Origin: DATGUP01 sp035301265
GTDB taxonomy: Bacteria > Bacillota > Bacilli > Bacillales > Amphibacillaceae
Length of the DNA stretch: 64,000 nucleotides
Direction: 5' to 3'
Assembly (NCBI GenBank): GCA_035301265.1
Contig: DATGUP010000010.1
Span: 1-64,000 of the forward strand
Part shown: positions 16,832 through 26,347 of the stretch, piece by piece
Numbering within the stretch: position 1 is the stretch's first letter
Layout of the letters: each line of letters opens with the position of its first letter
Made by a program: the position numbers and the translations under genes
The notes under the pieces: model-generated
Told to the model about the DNA's origin: nothing
Database searches by the model: none
Seen by the model: the letters and a program-made list of their open reading frames with translations, nothing else

Positions 16832-17614
16832 ATGTTTATTCGCAATGAAAGAAGTATTGGGGAATTTGTTCGATTTTATCCAGTCGTTTCGATTCTTGTG
16901 ATCATCCATATCGTATTATACACGATCATTGACTTGCTCGCTTTACAAATCGGTGAGCAGATTTATGCATGGGGCATTGGGTTTAACCCACTAATCGCAG
17001 AAGGCGAGTACTGGCGGATTATCACACCGATGTTTCTCCATGCGGGTTTCATGCATATGCTATTCAATTCTTTTGCTCTCGTATTGTTCGGACCAGCGCT
17101 TGAACAAATGCTCGGTAAATTCAAGTTCATACTCGCCTATCTTTTAGTAGGCGTAGCCGGAAATATCGGCACATTTTTATTGGATCCCAATCGAATGGAA
17201 CCGTTTCTGTCGACACCTCACGTCGGCGCCTCTGGAGCCATATACGGCCTATTTGGCATATACATTTATATGGCCGTATTCCGCAAGGACTTGATCGATC
17301 CAGCCAGCGTCCAAATCGTTATGGTCATCTTTATTATCGGCATGCTCATGACCTTCCTTCGACCGGGGATCAATATTTCCGCACACGTATTTGGGTTTAT
17401 CGGCGGCTTTGCACTCGGACCGATCATCCTTACCGGAGCGCAGCCTTTTTCTATGTGGCGGAACCGTCGCATGCATAAAGACGATTCTGTCCAATTCGAT
17501 CCGAACCGCTGGTATAAAAAACAGCGGCGCAAAGAAAACGCCAAAACACTCATCTGGATTCTCCTTGGCATTCTTGTCGTATTCGGTATATTAGGACGGT
17601 TGAACATTTTATAA
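16832..17614 (+). CDS. Rhomboid family intramembrane serine protease
   Basis: A 260-residue membrane protein with six predicted transmembrane helices and a basic cytoplasmic C terminus. The catalytic dyad is Ser134 (HVGASGAIYGLFG) and His185 (NISAHVFGFIGGF). The HMLFNSFAL motif carries the oxyanion Asn. It corresponds to the rhomboid gene ydcA next to acpS in B. subtilis. GGGGGATC precedes the ATG. Its stop region overlaps the end of convergent ydbT by six bases. The substrate is unknown. Confidence 0.93.
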   Translation: MFIRNERSIGEFVRFYPVVSILVIIHIVLYTIIDLLALQIGEQIYAWGIGFNPLIAEGEYWRIITPMFLHAGFMHMLFNSFALVLFGPALEQMLGKFKFILAYLLVGVAGNIGTFLLDPNRMEPFLSTPHVGASGAIYGLFGIYIYMAVFRKDLIDPASVQIVMVIFIIGMLMTFLRPGINISAHVFGFIGGFALGPIILTGAQPFSMWRNRRMHKDDSVQFDPNRWYKKQRRKENAKTLIWILLGILVVFGILGRLNIL

Positions 17615-19084
17615 ACTGCCCCACCGGTCGCGGTATGAGTACCAATTCCCCAGGTTGTTCGCATCGTTTTCAACTAGATCCTTCAGCTGATAATGAGTGC
17701 CGATGCCAAGCACGCCAATGATCGATAATTTGACCGTAGCCAGTCGGATTATTTTTTGTAATTTATGTTGCTTTTTTTCGAACGCCTGAATACGCTTATG
17801 ATACAGGATAACCGTATTTCGACTGAACCCTCGCGTGCGGATCACAAGCTGATGGGCATTGACATAAATCCCTGCGTCTTTATACCTTAAAAATCCAAAA
17901 AGAGCACTTGCGATTAACGGGATCAGCGGAATCCAAGCGAATGGTGGAAAAAAATACCATACGGCAAACATAGCTAATAGAAACGGCCACACTGCGCGCC
18001 ATACATAGAATACACAAGCGCGTCTTGGAAGTGAGGACAATGTATAAGTTGTCACCAATTTATAATCGGGGAGTAACTTTTCCAAAAAAGGTCTTATTTC
18101 ATCGCGTTTCATGATCGGAAACAATACCGTGGAAAAATCTTCGCTCTTATCCAACGACCCACCGGCAATTTCAGCATACACGGTGGCATAGCCAAGCGGC
18201 TGGCGTAAGATGCTCTCTCGAATCCCAACGGCCTGAATCCTCCCCAAAGGAATGGTTAACTGCTTCTTTTCGAGCAACCCGCGTGAAATAAACAACTCAT
18301 CACCATTTCTTGTAATGGTAAAGTTGCCATATTTAATCATCGTCCCAGCAATACCGACAAGCCATAGAATCAATAAACAAAAGAGAACGAGCCCAATTAA
18401 TAACAAAACGCTTGTCCCAACCGCCCACCCAACAGCACTTGTAAAAAAACGGTCGAAGAAAGACGCTGGTAAAAATTGTTCGATTTGCGACACAATATAT
18501 GCGGCAAAGCCGAAAATCACGCCGATGCTCCCCGATGTTGAACCAGCTAAAAACAAACGTTTAAATGATATTTTTTCAGAAGGCCCTGCTGTCACCGCCA
18601 TTGCCTCTGCCTCGTCAGCCGTTGATATGTTCTCTGGATCGTCCGGTTGTTTCAATACATCCCGTAGCCATTCGCCCTCTGAACGTTTGATCGCTTCTAA
18701 TGAAGCATCCGCATCTGCGCCGCTTCCAGCTGTTTCGATCTGTACGCTGACTAAGTTGAATAAACGATGAATGACCCCTGCAGATAAATCGATCGACTGG
18801 ATGCGATTTTTAGAAATATAACGCTTTTTGCGAATAAGAATACCGTACTCTATCCGCAACTCCCCTTCTTCGACACGGTATGTATAGCGAAACCAGGATA
18901 AAAAGCTGATGATGATCGTAAACACAAGAAAAATGAGTGCAAATGAAATAAAAAGCCAAAGCCCTTCTTTTAAAGAAAAAAATCCGATACCGAGAAAACC
19001 GATGATCGCTTCGCGTACCGATCCGAGCAAATTGAACAGCACAGCAATCGGATGCAGCCGCCTTGCCTCAGACATCATCTTCAT
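17609..19084 (-). CDS. ydbT: PH-domain (bPH2) membrane protein YdbT
   Basis: Up to 491 residues. Several transmembrane pairs alternate with repeats of the bacterial PH-like YdbS/YdbT fold (for example FRYTYRVEEGELRIEYGILI, and ITRNGDELFISRGLLEK). The start overlaps the end of ydbS by 17 bases. Of several closely spaced ATGs, the third or fourth codon has the best distance from AAGGGTGG. In Bacillus, YdbST provides resistance to particular antimicrobial peptides. That role is inferred by homology. Confidence 0.85.
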   Translation of the reverse strand: MKMMSEARRLHPIAVLFNLLGSVREAIIGFLGIGFFSLKEGLWLFISFALIFLVFTIIISFLSWFRYTYRVEEGELRIEYGILIRKKRYISKNRIQSIDLSAGVIHRLFNLVSVQIETAGSGADADASLEAIKRSEGEWLRDVLKQPDDPENISTADEAEAMAVTAGPSEKISFKRLFLAGSTSGSIGVIFGFAAYIVSQIEQFLPASFFDRFFTSAVGWAVGTSVLLLIGLVLFCLLILWLVGIAGTMIKYGNFTITRNGDELFISRGLLEKKQLTIPLGRIQAVGIRESILRQPLGYATVYAEIAGGSLDKSEDFSTVLFPIMKRDEIRPFLEKLLPDYKLVTTYTLSSLPRRACVFYVWRAVWPFLLAMFAVWYFFPPFAWIPLIPLIASALFGFLRYKDAGIYVNAHQLVIRTRGFSRNTVILYHKRIQAFEKKQHKLQKIIRLATVKLSIIGVLGIGTHYQLKDLVENDANNLGNWYSYRDRWGSL

Positions 19085-19547
19085 CCACCCTTGCCAATGT
19101 TGAAATTCGGTCGCGCAGTGCGGATGCGTCCGCCTCTATTAATGCGGGTATTTCGTGAGTTGTTGCCGCTGTGGAAATCGTCACGCTGGCTAGATTGAAC
19201 TTGCGTAAAATCGGACCCTGCTTCGTGTCAACGTGTTGCACTCGAATCATCGGCACTAATATGCGTGATACCACTAATATTCCGTGCTGAATATAAATTT
19301 CCTGTTCAAACACTTCATAGCGCCAGCGTCGCCAACGCCATTTTGGAATGAGAAAAACAAAGACATACGTGGCAACTACAATCGTTCCAAAAGCAATCCA
19401 TATGATCCAAAGCGGCCATTTCAAAAAGAAGAAGACAACAGCAGCTGCCACAAACACAATCCAAAATATCCCCAAAATCAAGCTCGCCGTAATTTTCCAC
19501 GCTTTCATCGCCTCTGTTGCGATTCGGTTTGCAGGTTCTTGTCGCAC
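19068..19547 (-). CDS. ydbS: PH-domain (bPH2) membrane protein YdbS
   Basis: A 159-residue protein with two N-terminal transmembrane helices (about 18-75) followed by one bacterial PH-like domain (YEVFEQEIYIQHGILVVSR, VQHVDTKQGPILRKF). It is the partner of ydbT, overlapping it by 17 bases in one transcription unit. Confidence 0.88.
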   Translation of the reverse strand: MRQEPANRIATEAMKAWKITASLILGIFWIVFVAAAVVFFFLKWPLWIIWIAFGTIVVATYVFVFLIPKWRWRRWRYEVFEQEIYIQHGILVVSRILVPMIRVQHVDTKQGPILRKFNLASVTISTAATTHEIPALIEADASALRDRISTLARVDEDDV

Positions 19548-19621
19548 GATCGTCCCTCCGTTCTGTTTCTATATTATCATGTGTCTGACAATTGCACTAG
19601 ATAAAGCGGCTTTTCTCTAAT

Positions 19622-19654
19622 AAAAAACACCCTAAATAAGCGAACATTTAGGGT
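19622..19654 (-). terminator. Terminator after cshA
   Basis: Minus-strand hairpin CCCTAAAT/ATTTAGGG with the loop around GTTCGCTT, followed by six T residues, 27 bases past the cshA stop. Confidence 0.85.
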
Positions 19655-19680
19655 AATTGGGAATAATTTTATATTGTAGC

Positions 19681-21108
19681 TTAACGGTGTCGAGGTGTTG
19701 AAAAAACACCTTTCCGGCTGCGACCACCTTGATTTCGTTTGCTATGAAATCGTTTTTTTGTCCGGCGTTTACTATGTGCTTTCTTAACGCTAATAGGGGA
19801 TATCGATGAAAGACGGACAGGGACATTGCGACGCTCTTTCGTCATCATTTTCAACGCTGCGGCAATCGCCGTGACCGAATCGTAATCTTGTAACAGCTCA
19901 TTTGCCGTTTCCCGATAAGAATCAAGCTCGTTTTTTTCGATTGTTTTCCGAATTTTTTCCGCCGCTGCTTGTTGCTGCCCGTGCCGCGCTTCTTGATTTG
20001 TCGGCGGCAGCATGCGTTTTATTTTACTCCGCGTCGTCTTTTCAATCAATTGTAAATGGACCATTTCCCTCGGAGTGATAAACAAAACCGCCTCGCCCGT
20101 CTTCCCAGCCCGTCCAGTACGGCCGATACGGTGCACATAACTTTCTGGATCTTGCGGGATATCAAAGTTATAGACGTGGGTTATCCCAGAAATATCAAGT
20201 CCCCGAGCTGCCACATCGGTGGCAACGAGCACATCGATGCGACCGTTTTTAAATTTCTTTAACACCGCCATGCGCTTACCCTGCGTTAAGTCTCCGTGAA
20301 CGCCCTCGGCGCGGAACCCTCGTGCTTGTAAACCTTCAGCAATCTCATCGACCCGTTTTTTCGTTCGGCTGAACACAATCGCCAAATCCGGGTCATAAAT
20401 ATCCAAATGATTCGTCAGCGTATCAAACTTGTGCTTTTCCGGAATTTCGATAAAATATTGGTCAATATTTTCAACAGTCATTTTCTTTGCTTTGATTTTA
20501 ATTTCTCGCGGTTGTTTCATAAGATGAGCGGCGATAGCGTGTACTTCTCTAGGCATCGTTGCCGAAAAAAGCAACGTCTGCCTTTGTTCAGGAATGTTTT
20601 TTAAAATAGTGCGGATATCGTCAATAAATCCCATGTTCAGCATTTCATCCGCTTCATCCAATACGACAAATCGCACATCTCCGATGCGAATGGTTCGTCT
20701 GCGCATATGATCCAACAATCGTCCCGGCGTTGCCACAACGATTGACGGTCTGTTTTTTAACGAACGGATCTGCCTATCCATATGTTGACCACCGTATATC
20801 GGCAGCGCCTGCACGCCTTTGATACGACCGAGGCGGTTAATTTCCTCAGCGACCTGAATGGCTAGCTCACGCGTCGGTGTAATTACGAGCCCTTGAATTT
20901 TCCGCTCTCTCGGATCAATCCGTTCAATCATAGGAATACCAAAGGCAGCGGTTTTTCCTGTTCCTGTCTGCGCTTGGCCGATCACATCGTCGCCTTTTAT
21001 TGCAAGCGGGATCGTTTCTGCCTGTATCGGTGTTGCTTCTTCAAATCCCATCTGTTCCAATGCCTTGGTAACTTGGTTTGATAGATTGAGTTCTTGGAAT
21101 GTTGTCAC
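19681..21108 (-). CDS. cshA: DEAD-box RNA helicase CshA
   Basis: A 475-residue DEAD-box helicase. It has a Q motif (ATPIQAETIP), motif I AQTGTGKT, motif II VLDEADEM, motif III LLFSATMP, motif VI YVHRIGRTGRAG, and a basic C-terminal tail (HSKRRTKKRFHSKRN). CshA helps ribosome assembly, cold growth and the RNA degradosome in Firmicutes. Its place near ydbS and ydbT agrees with B. subtilis ydbR. Confidence 0.94.
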   Translation of the reverse strand: MTTFQELNLSNQVTKALEQMGFEEATPIQAETIPLAIKGDDVIGQAQTGTGKTAAFGIPMIERIDPRERKIQGLVITPTRELAIQVAEEINRLGRIKGVQALPIYGGQHMDRQIRSLKNRPSIVVATPGRLLDHMRRRTIRIGDVRFVVLDEADEMLNMGFIDDIRTILKNIPEQRQTLLFSATMPREVHAIAAHLMKQPREIKIKAKKMTVENIDQYFIEIPEKHKFDTLTNHLDIYDPDLAIVFSRTKKRVDEIAEGLQARGFRAEGVHGDLTQGKRMAVLKKFKNGRIDVLVATDVAARGLDISGITHVYNFDIPQDPESYVHRIGRTGRAGKTGEAVLFITPREMVHLQLIEKTTRSKIKRMLPPTNQEARHGQQQAAAEKIRKTIEKNELDSYRETANELLQDYDSVTAIAAALKMMTKERRNVPVRLSSISPISVKKAHSKRRTKKRFHSKRNQGGRSRKGVFSTPRHR

Positions 21109-21282
21109 GTTTTATGTCTACCCCTTTATTGCAAAATAACAATTGCTTTGTCCTTTGTATAGTTCTTTTATCATAACATAATGGACATCCCATCATCTAC
21201 CTGTACTTTGCATGATTTTTCATTTCTGAAATGGTAAAATGAAAACATTCAATCGTTCACCATGCCTTAAAGGAGGCCTAAC

Positions 21283-22191
21283 ATGCGTCTGCCACCATTC
21301 AATCCATACCTCGCTGTCGTCATCGGCGTTTTTGCTGTCTCAACATCGGCCGTCCTAGTTAAGCTCGCAGCGGGGGCACCCGCTGCGATAATTGCCAATT
21401 ACCGGCTATTGTTTGCTGTTTTATTAATGCTGCCATATGTAATGCTGAAAAGGCGGAACGAATTCCAACTGATTCATGGAAAAGACTGGCTCCTATCCAT
21501 TTTAGCCGGGATATTTTTAGCTTTTCATTTTATTTTATGGTTCGAATCGTTAAATTATACATCAGTGGCGAGCTCAGTTGTTCTCGTCACACTGCAACCG
21601 ATCTTTGCCTTTTTGGGAACATTTTTCTTTTTTCATGAACGCTTTTCGCCCGGATCCATCATTAGTATGATTATTGCGCTTTTAGGCAGCATTATTATTA
21701 GTTGGGGAGACTTGCAAATCAGTGGCATTGCTCTCTTTGGTGACATGCTTGCACTTTTAGGCGCTATTATGATTACGGTGTATTTCCTAATGGGACAGCA
21801 AGTCCGCAAACGCCTTTCCTTAATGACTTATACGTTTGTCGTCTATGGAATGAGTTCTATCACGCTTATTCTGTACAACCTGTTTATCGGGCATGCCTTT
21901 TTCGGATACCCAGCCGACTATTGGCTCATCTTTTTGGCGCTGGCTATTGTCCCGACATTTCTCGGTCACTCGTTGTTTAACTGGGCGTTGAAATGGCTGA
22001 GCACAGCCACCATTTCTATGGGAATTGTGTTTGAACCCGTCGGAGCCTCGCTTTTAGCCTACATCATCTTGGGCGAACAGATCACTTGGTCCCAGTGGCT
22101 TGGCGGAACGATTGTTATCTCCGGCTTATTTTTGTTTATTATGAGCACGCGAAAAAAAGCAAACGTCACGATATCGCGCAAAAAGAGTTAG
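21283..22191 (+). CDS. EamA/DMT family transporter
   Basis: A 302-residue protein with ten predicted transmembrane helices arranged as two EamA repeats (first half about 8-140, second about 150-290), the drug/metabolite transporter fold. AAAGGAGGCCTAAC precedes the ATG. The substrate cannot be told from the sequence. The downstream gene is convergent. Confidence 0.88.
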   Translation: MRLPPFNPYLAVVIGVFAVSTSAVLVKLAAGAPAAIIANYRLLFAVLLMLPYVMLKRRNEFQLIHGKDWLLSILAGIFLAFHFILWFESLNYTSVASSVVLVTLQPIFAFLGTFFFFHERFSPGSIISMIIALLGSIIISWGDLQISGIALFGDMLALLGAIMITVYFLMGQQVRKRLSLMTYTFVVYGMSSITLILYNLFIGHAFFGYPADYWLIFLALAIVPTFLGHSLFNWALKWLSTATISMGIVFEPVGASLLAYIILGEQITWSQWLGGTIVISGLFLFIMSTRKKANVTISRKKS

Positions 22192-22229
22192 AAATAGCGT
22201 TTCACCGCTGCAATGCCCCGCTAGTATTT

Positions 22230-22928
22230 TTAACATGCCATTGGTTTTACAAGAAATGAATGGATCAGCTCGTTCAATATGTTTTTATCATCCACCCAAC
22301 AAATCATGTGGCGAGCTTGATCGAAAAACACAATTTCCTTTTGCTTGGATGCGATTTCCTGGTCTAAATAATAAACGGTTTTATAAGGCACCATATGATC
22401 TTGCTTGCCTTGGACGATCAACACAGGCGCCTTCACCTCGTTGAGAAATTTACGGCTAAAGCGGATCAGTTTCCAAAACTCCAAATTGGCTTTTATCGGA
22501 ACTTCTCTCATTTTCTTTTTATAATGCAAGTACAAATGGTTTCGCTTCAAATGGCCTTTCAATGCATCCTTGATCAAAACACCGAAATCGCGACTAAGCT
22601 GTCTAGAACAGAGAAATTTTCCAGCCGGAGCTAGAAGAACGAGTTTTGCTATATCATATTTAGCAGCTAGATAAACGGCAATCATTCCTCCCATAGAAAA
22701 ACCAATACAATACACTTCATCACACGTTTCAGCAAGCTTGTTAAATCGATATTCCGCCGCATGTAGCCAGCTTTGATACGTTGTATTCTCCAGCGATAAC
22801 TTTTTACCGTGTCCGGGTAATATCGGCACTTTAATATTCCAGTCTGTACATTCTTTTAAATAATCGACCAATGGTTCAAGTTCATACGGTCCACCTGTAT
22901 ACCCATGTATCAGCAAACATCCTGTCAT
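22230..22928 (-). CDS. Alpha/beta hydrolase, carboxylesterase-like
   Basis: A 232-residue serine hydrolase. The oxyanion region is LLIHGYTGGPYEL. Nucleophile Ser78 is in GFSMGG, the acid Asp in VLIVQGKQDHMVP, and the His in ARHMICW. It resembles the Est30-type carboxylesterase/lipase family of Bacillaceae. No secretion signal is seen. The physiological substrate is unknown. Confidence 0.85.
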   Translation of the reverse strand: MTGCLLIHGYTGGPYELEPLVDYLKECTDWNIKVPILPGHGKKLSLENTTYQSWLHAAEYRFNKLAETCDEVYCIGFSMGGMIAVYLAAKYDIAKLVLLAPAGKFLCSRQLSRDFGVLIKDALKGHLKRNHLYLHYKKKMREVPIKANLEFWKLIRFSRKFLNEVKAPVLIVQGKQDHMVPYKTVYYLDQEIASKQKEIVFFDQARHMICWVDDKNILNELIHSFLVKPMAC

Positions 22929-22995
22929 CGTTACATCAGCTCCGCTTTTTATTTTTCACCATTTTCTGCGCTCTTATAATAAGCATCGCTTTCTA

Positions 22996-23031
22996 TTAAA
23001 AAGCCGATGACGCTTCATCTATTGTCATCGG
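22996..23031 (-). terminator. Terminator overlapping the end of the YppG-like gene
   Basis: Minus-strand hairpin CCGATGAC/GTCATCGG followed by CTTTTTAAT. The 5' arm encodes the last codons and the stop lies in the loop. Confidence 0.75.
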
Positions 23032-23350
23032 TTTCTGTCAGCTGCTTAACATGTTTTAATTTCGAGCTGAATTCCCATAACATAGGGGTGACTTGTTGAA
23101 ATGTATCAGCCATTTTACCCGCTGTTTTTAACATTTTGTCCCAATCCATTTGTCCGTTTTCATCTTGAAAATATGCAAACAGACTATTTTGTGGTGGAGA
23201 TGGTATGGCACGGTTTCTGCTGATCGCTTGATACCAATCAGCAGGCTGTTTCGGCTTTCGATAATAGTCAAAAGGCGTTTGTGCCAGTGCAGAGTTCAGG
23301 TTCAACGGAAAAGTTCGACACCGCCTAGCGTGCCACTGATAATCATGCAT
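23015..23350 (-). CDS. YppG-like small protein
   Basis: 111 residues with a proline- and aromatic-rich N-terminal half and a conserved-looking C-terminal segment (LFAYFQDENGQMDWDKMLKT, then AGKMADTFQQVTPMLWEFSS). This pattern recalls the YppG/YqfQ-type proteins of spore formers, some of which are linked to the spore surface. The family call is from memory and moderate. It stands alone with its own terminator. Confidence 0.6.
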   Translation of the reverse strand: MHDYQWHARRCRTFPLNLNSALAQTPFDYYRKPKQPADWYQAISRNRAIPSPPQNSLFAYFQDENGQMDWDKMLKTAGKMADTFQQVTPMLWEFSSKLKHVKQLTETDDNR

Positions 23351-23773
23351 GAAGAATCACCTCTGTGATACGTTTTTCTTTGACATAGTATGCAAACACC
23401 CCATATCGTGTGCCAGTCTCTACACCCAATTCATATTTAAGCTATCGGATCGGCATCCTTAAAATCACTTTATCATTGGCAAAAGCAGTCGGAGTAGCGA
23501 AAACACCTTACCGATTTATTTTGGGAAAGTTGCAATGCTTGCATAAAATCACCTTTGTTGCCACCTGTTTGTCATTATAATCGATTGTCGGAGTTGAAAG
23601 GGGGTGTATATGCTTTCATCTCATCCTCTGTATCACGCCTTGGTATATTCATTCTCCCCATTTCCCTTTTTTAATAAATATAATATCAGAATAAAAAAAC
23701 CTCTGGCATTTTTCAAGCAAATATTATTTAATGGACATGAGACGATTATTCCATTTTTTATAGGAGGGGCAAA
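23351..23773. other. Intergenic region upstream of phnD-like gene
   Basis: About 420 bases. The only coding candidate is a 61-codon frame at 23610-23795 whose ATG follows AAAGGGGGTG and which runs into phnD in another frame. It has no recognisable family. An AT-rich stretch (23670-23760) precedes the phnD ribosome site TAGGAGGGG. I see no riboswitch. Confidence 0.5.
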
Positions 23774-24661
23774 ATGCGGAAAATTTTCAGTCTGATCTTT
23801 ATGTTGGGATTAACTTTAGCACTTACCGCATGCGGTGGTGAAGAAGACACATTGGTTATGGGATTCGTTCCTTCTCAAGACTCCGAAAACATTGCCGATA
23901 CAATTGAGCCATTGGCAGATCGCTTGTCGGAAGAACTGGATATCAACGTTGAAGGAAAGGTGATGACCAACTACAATTCGCTCGTGGAAGCAATGGGGTC
24001 AAATCAAGTTCAAATTGGTTTTATCCCGGCATTCGGTTATGTTCTAGCTAATGAGCAATACGACGTTGAAGTCATTTTAAAATCCATCCGTGATGGTGAA
24101 GGATCCTACAAAGCACAATACGTCGTCCGCGCTGACTCAGATATTGACAGTCTCGATGATTTGGAAGGGAAAATATGGACATTCGCTGACAAAGGATCGA
24201 CTGCAGGTTATTTATTTCCAGCTCAACAGTTAATGAAAAAATATGGATTCGACTCGGCTTCCGACTTGGAAACGGAATTTTTCGGCAACACAACCCAGGC
24301 GGGATCCCATGACACAGCTGCCTTAGCCGTCCTTGATGGCGATGCTGATGTCGCCACAACGTTTGATGATGTTCGGGACAATTTAGAGGATGAATATCCC
24401 GACATCAAAGACGAACTAAAAGTCATCGATTATACAGAATCCATTCCGAATGATACGATTTCCGTCACGAAAGAACTGGACGATGACTTAGTAGAAAAAA
24501 TCAAAGAAGCTTTCCTTTCGTTCAATGACGATGATGAAATGATTGACATCATGCACGAAGTATACACGTGGGATGCCATTGAAGAAGCAGACGATTCAGA
24601 ATACGAAATCGTCAAAGAAACGTATCATGAATTCCGCGACATTATAGAAGAAGAGGAATAA
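23774..24661 (+). CDS. phnD: PhnD-type phosphate/phosphonate ABC substrate-binding lipoprotein
   Basis: A 295-residue lipoprotein. The signal peptide ends in lipobox ALTAC. The periplasmic-binding fold carries the PhnD signatures LVMGFVPSQDSENIADTIEP, QVQIGFIPAFGYVLA, and FADKGSTAGYLFPAQQ where the substrate oxyanion binds. The mature protein is very acidic, as is common in halophile lipoproteins. It heads the phnD-C-E1-E2-nucleotidase operon. Whether the ligand is phosphonate, phosphite or another phosphoester is not decided by sequence. Confidence 0.88.
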   Translation: MRKIFSLIFMLGLTLALTACGGEEDTLVMGFVPSQDSENIADTIEPLADRLSEELDINVEGKVMTNYNSLVEAMGSNQVQIGFIPAFGYVLANEQYDVEVILKSIRDGEGSYKAQYVVRADSDIDSLDDLEGKIWTFADKGSTAGYLFPAQQLMKKYGFDSASDLETEFFGNTTQAGSHDTAALAVLDGDADVATTFDDVRDNLEDEYPDIKDELKVIDYTESIPNDTISVTKELDDDLVEKIKEAFLSFNDDDEMIDIMHEVYTWDAIEEADDSEYEIVKETYHEFRDIIEEEE

Positions 24662-24758
24662 TCGCTAGATAACACTTTTGACAACGCTTACGACTTTCGG
24701 CTATTTATTATGGTCTTGTGCTGCAACCTACGAATCTATATGGGGGAATACATCGAAT

Positions 24759-25535
24759 ATGATTGAATTCAAAAATATTAGTCTTGTCTATCCTAATGGA
24801 ACGGAAGGATTGAAAAATATTAATGTAACGATTAAGGACGGTGAATTTGTCGTAATCGTCGGCTTATCAGGTGCAGGAAAATCCACTTTCATCCGTAGTA
24901 TTAATCGTCTCGTTACACCAACATCAGGAGAGTTGTATGTGGATGGAGAAAACATTCTAACCTACCGAAAGAATGACCTGCGTCAACTGCGGACAAAAAT
25001 CGGTATGATTTTTCAAAACTATAATCTAGTAAACCGTTCGAATGTGTTGAAAAATGTTCTCGCTGGCCGCCTCGGCCATACAAACACGCTCCGCTCGATC
25101 TTAAATCTATATCCGAAAGACGACGTAGCGCTTGCTTACGAAAGCCTTGAGCGCGTCAATATTGCCGATAAAATTTACAACAGAGCCGATGAATTGAGCG
25201 GAGGTCAGCAGCAACGTGTCAGCATCGCCCGCGCATTGACTCAGAAACCGTCTTATATTCTTGCAGACGAACCAGTTGCATCATTGGATCCGCCGACATC
25301 CCATCAAGTCATGACCTATCTGCGAAAAATCAATAAAGAAGATCGAATTACAACACTCGTTAATCTACACTTTATCGATATGGCTATGGAATACGCCGAT
25401 CGAATTATCGGCATGCGGGCTGGAGAAATCGTATTTGATGGTCCGGTCTCGGAAGTGAGCGAAAAAACATTTGAAGAAATTTATGGTCGCAGTATACGCG
25501 AGGACGACTTGCTTGAAGGAGCCGATAAATCATGA
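24759..25535 (+). CDS. phnC: Phosphonate-type ABC transporter ATP-binding protein
   Basis: 258 residues. Walker A is GLSGAGKST, the ABC signature ELSGGQQQRVSIARAL and Walker B YILADEPVASLDP. The ATG at 24759 (MIEFKNIS) matches PhnC starts. An in-frame ATG 81 bases upstream would add an unrelated N terminus. GGGGGA lies 12 bases upstream. The stop overlaps phnE1 by four bases. Confidence 0.92.
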   Translation: MIEFKNISLVYPNGTEGLKNINVTIKDGEFVVIVGLSGAGKSTFIRSINRLVTPTSGELYVDGENILTYRKNDLRQLRTKIGMIFQNYNLVNRSNVLKNVLAGRLGHTNTLRSILNLYPKDDVALAYESLERVNIADKIYNRADELSGGQQQRVSIARALTQKPSYILADEPVASLDPPTSHQVMTYLRKINKEDRITTLVNLHFIDMAMEYADRIIGMRAGEIVFDGPVSEVSEKTFEEIYGRSIREDDLLEGADKS

Positions 25536-26347
25536 GCAAACAGAACAGTCAACCACAAGCTTCAAAGGCACCGTCTATATATCCAGCAAAGCTAAAAACG
25601 CAAGTTGCGATGATTTTCTTAGCCATTCTTGCCTTTTATTTATTCAGCATGTTTTGGACACAAAACCAAATGACGGGCGGATTTAACAATGCCCTCAGCA
25701 ATATGAAACAAGTGGCCGAAAAGTTTTTCCCACCCAACACGTCTGTCGTTTCCAATGTCTGGGGGCCGTTATCCCAAACGATACAGATGGCGGTCATTGC
25801 CACAACAGTGGCCGCCGTGCTGACCGTTCCTTTAGCCTTATTGTCGGCGCGAAATATTACGACATCAAAATCCTTGTATCTCTCGGTGCGGACATTTATG
25901 AATGTATTGCGAACGATCCCTGATCTCGTCTTAGCGGTTGTATTCGTCGGTCTATTTGGCGTAGGTGTATTTCCGGGCATCTTAGCATTGATCGTTTTTT
26001 CTTTAGGTATTCTAGCCAAGCTGATTAGCGAAACGATTGAAGCCGTTGACATGAATCCACTCGAAGCCATGCGGGCATCGGGTGGAAATACGTTGCAAGT
26101 CATTTTTTATGGGTTGGTGCCACAAGTGCTCCCACAGTTTACCTCATTTGTCCTCTATGTCTTTGAAATCAATATACGCGCATCTGTAGTGTTAGGACTT
26201 GTCGGCGCTGGTGGCATCGGTCTCATCCTCGATCGGGAATTGCAGTTTTATAATTATCCAAATGCGATGGCAATTATCATCGTCATTTTCTTTGTCGTTA
26301 TCACAATCGAGTATATAAGCAGTAAAATCAGGGAGGCGCTTGTATAA
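25532..26347 (+). CDS. phnE: Phosphonate-type ABC transporter permease 1
   Basis: A 271-residue integral membrane protein with about six helices and the permease coupling motif EAMRASGGNTLQVIFYGLVP. The ATGA overlap with phnC shows translational coupling. It is paralogous to the next gene, and the two probably form a heterodimeric channel. Confidence 0.9.
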   Translation: MSKQNSQPQASKAPSIYPAKLKTQVAMIFLAILAFYLFSMFWTQNQMTGGFNNALSNMKQVAEKFFPPNTSVVSNVWGPLSQTIQMAVIATTVAAVLTVPLALLSARNITTSKSLYLSVRTFMNVLRTIPDLVLAVVFVGLFGVGVFPGILALIVFSLGILAKLISETIEAVDMNPLEAMRASGGNTLQVIFYGLVPQVLPQFTSFVLYVFEINIRASVVLGLVGAGGIGLILDRELQFYNYPNAMAIIIVIFFVVITIEYISSKIREALV

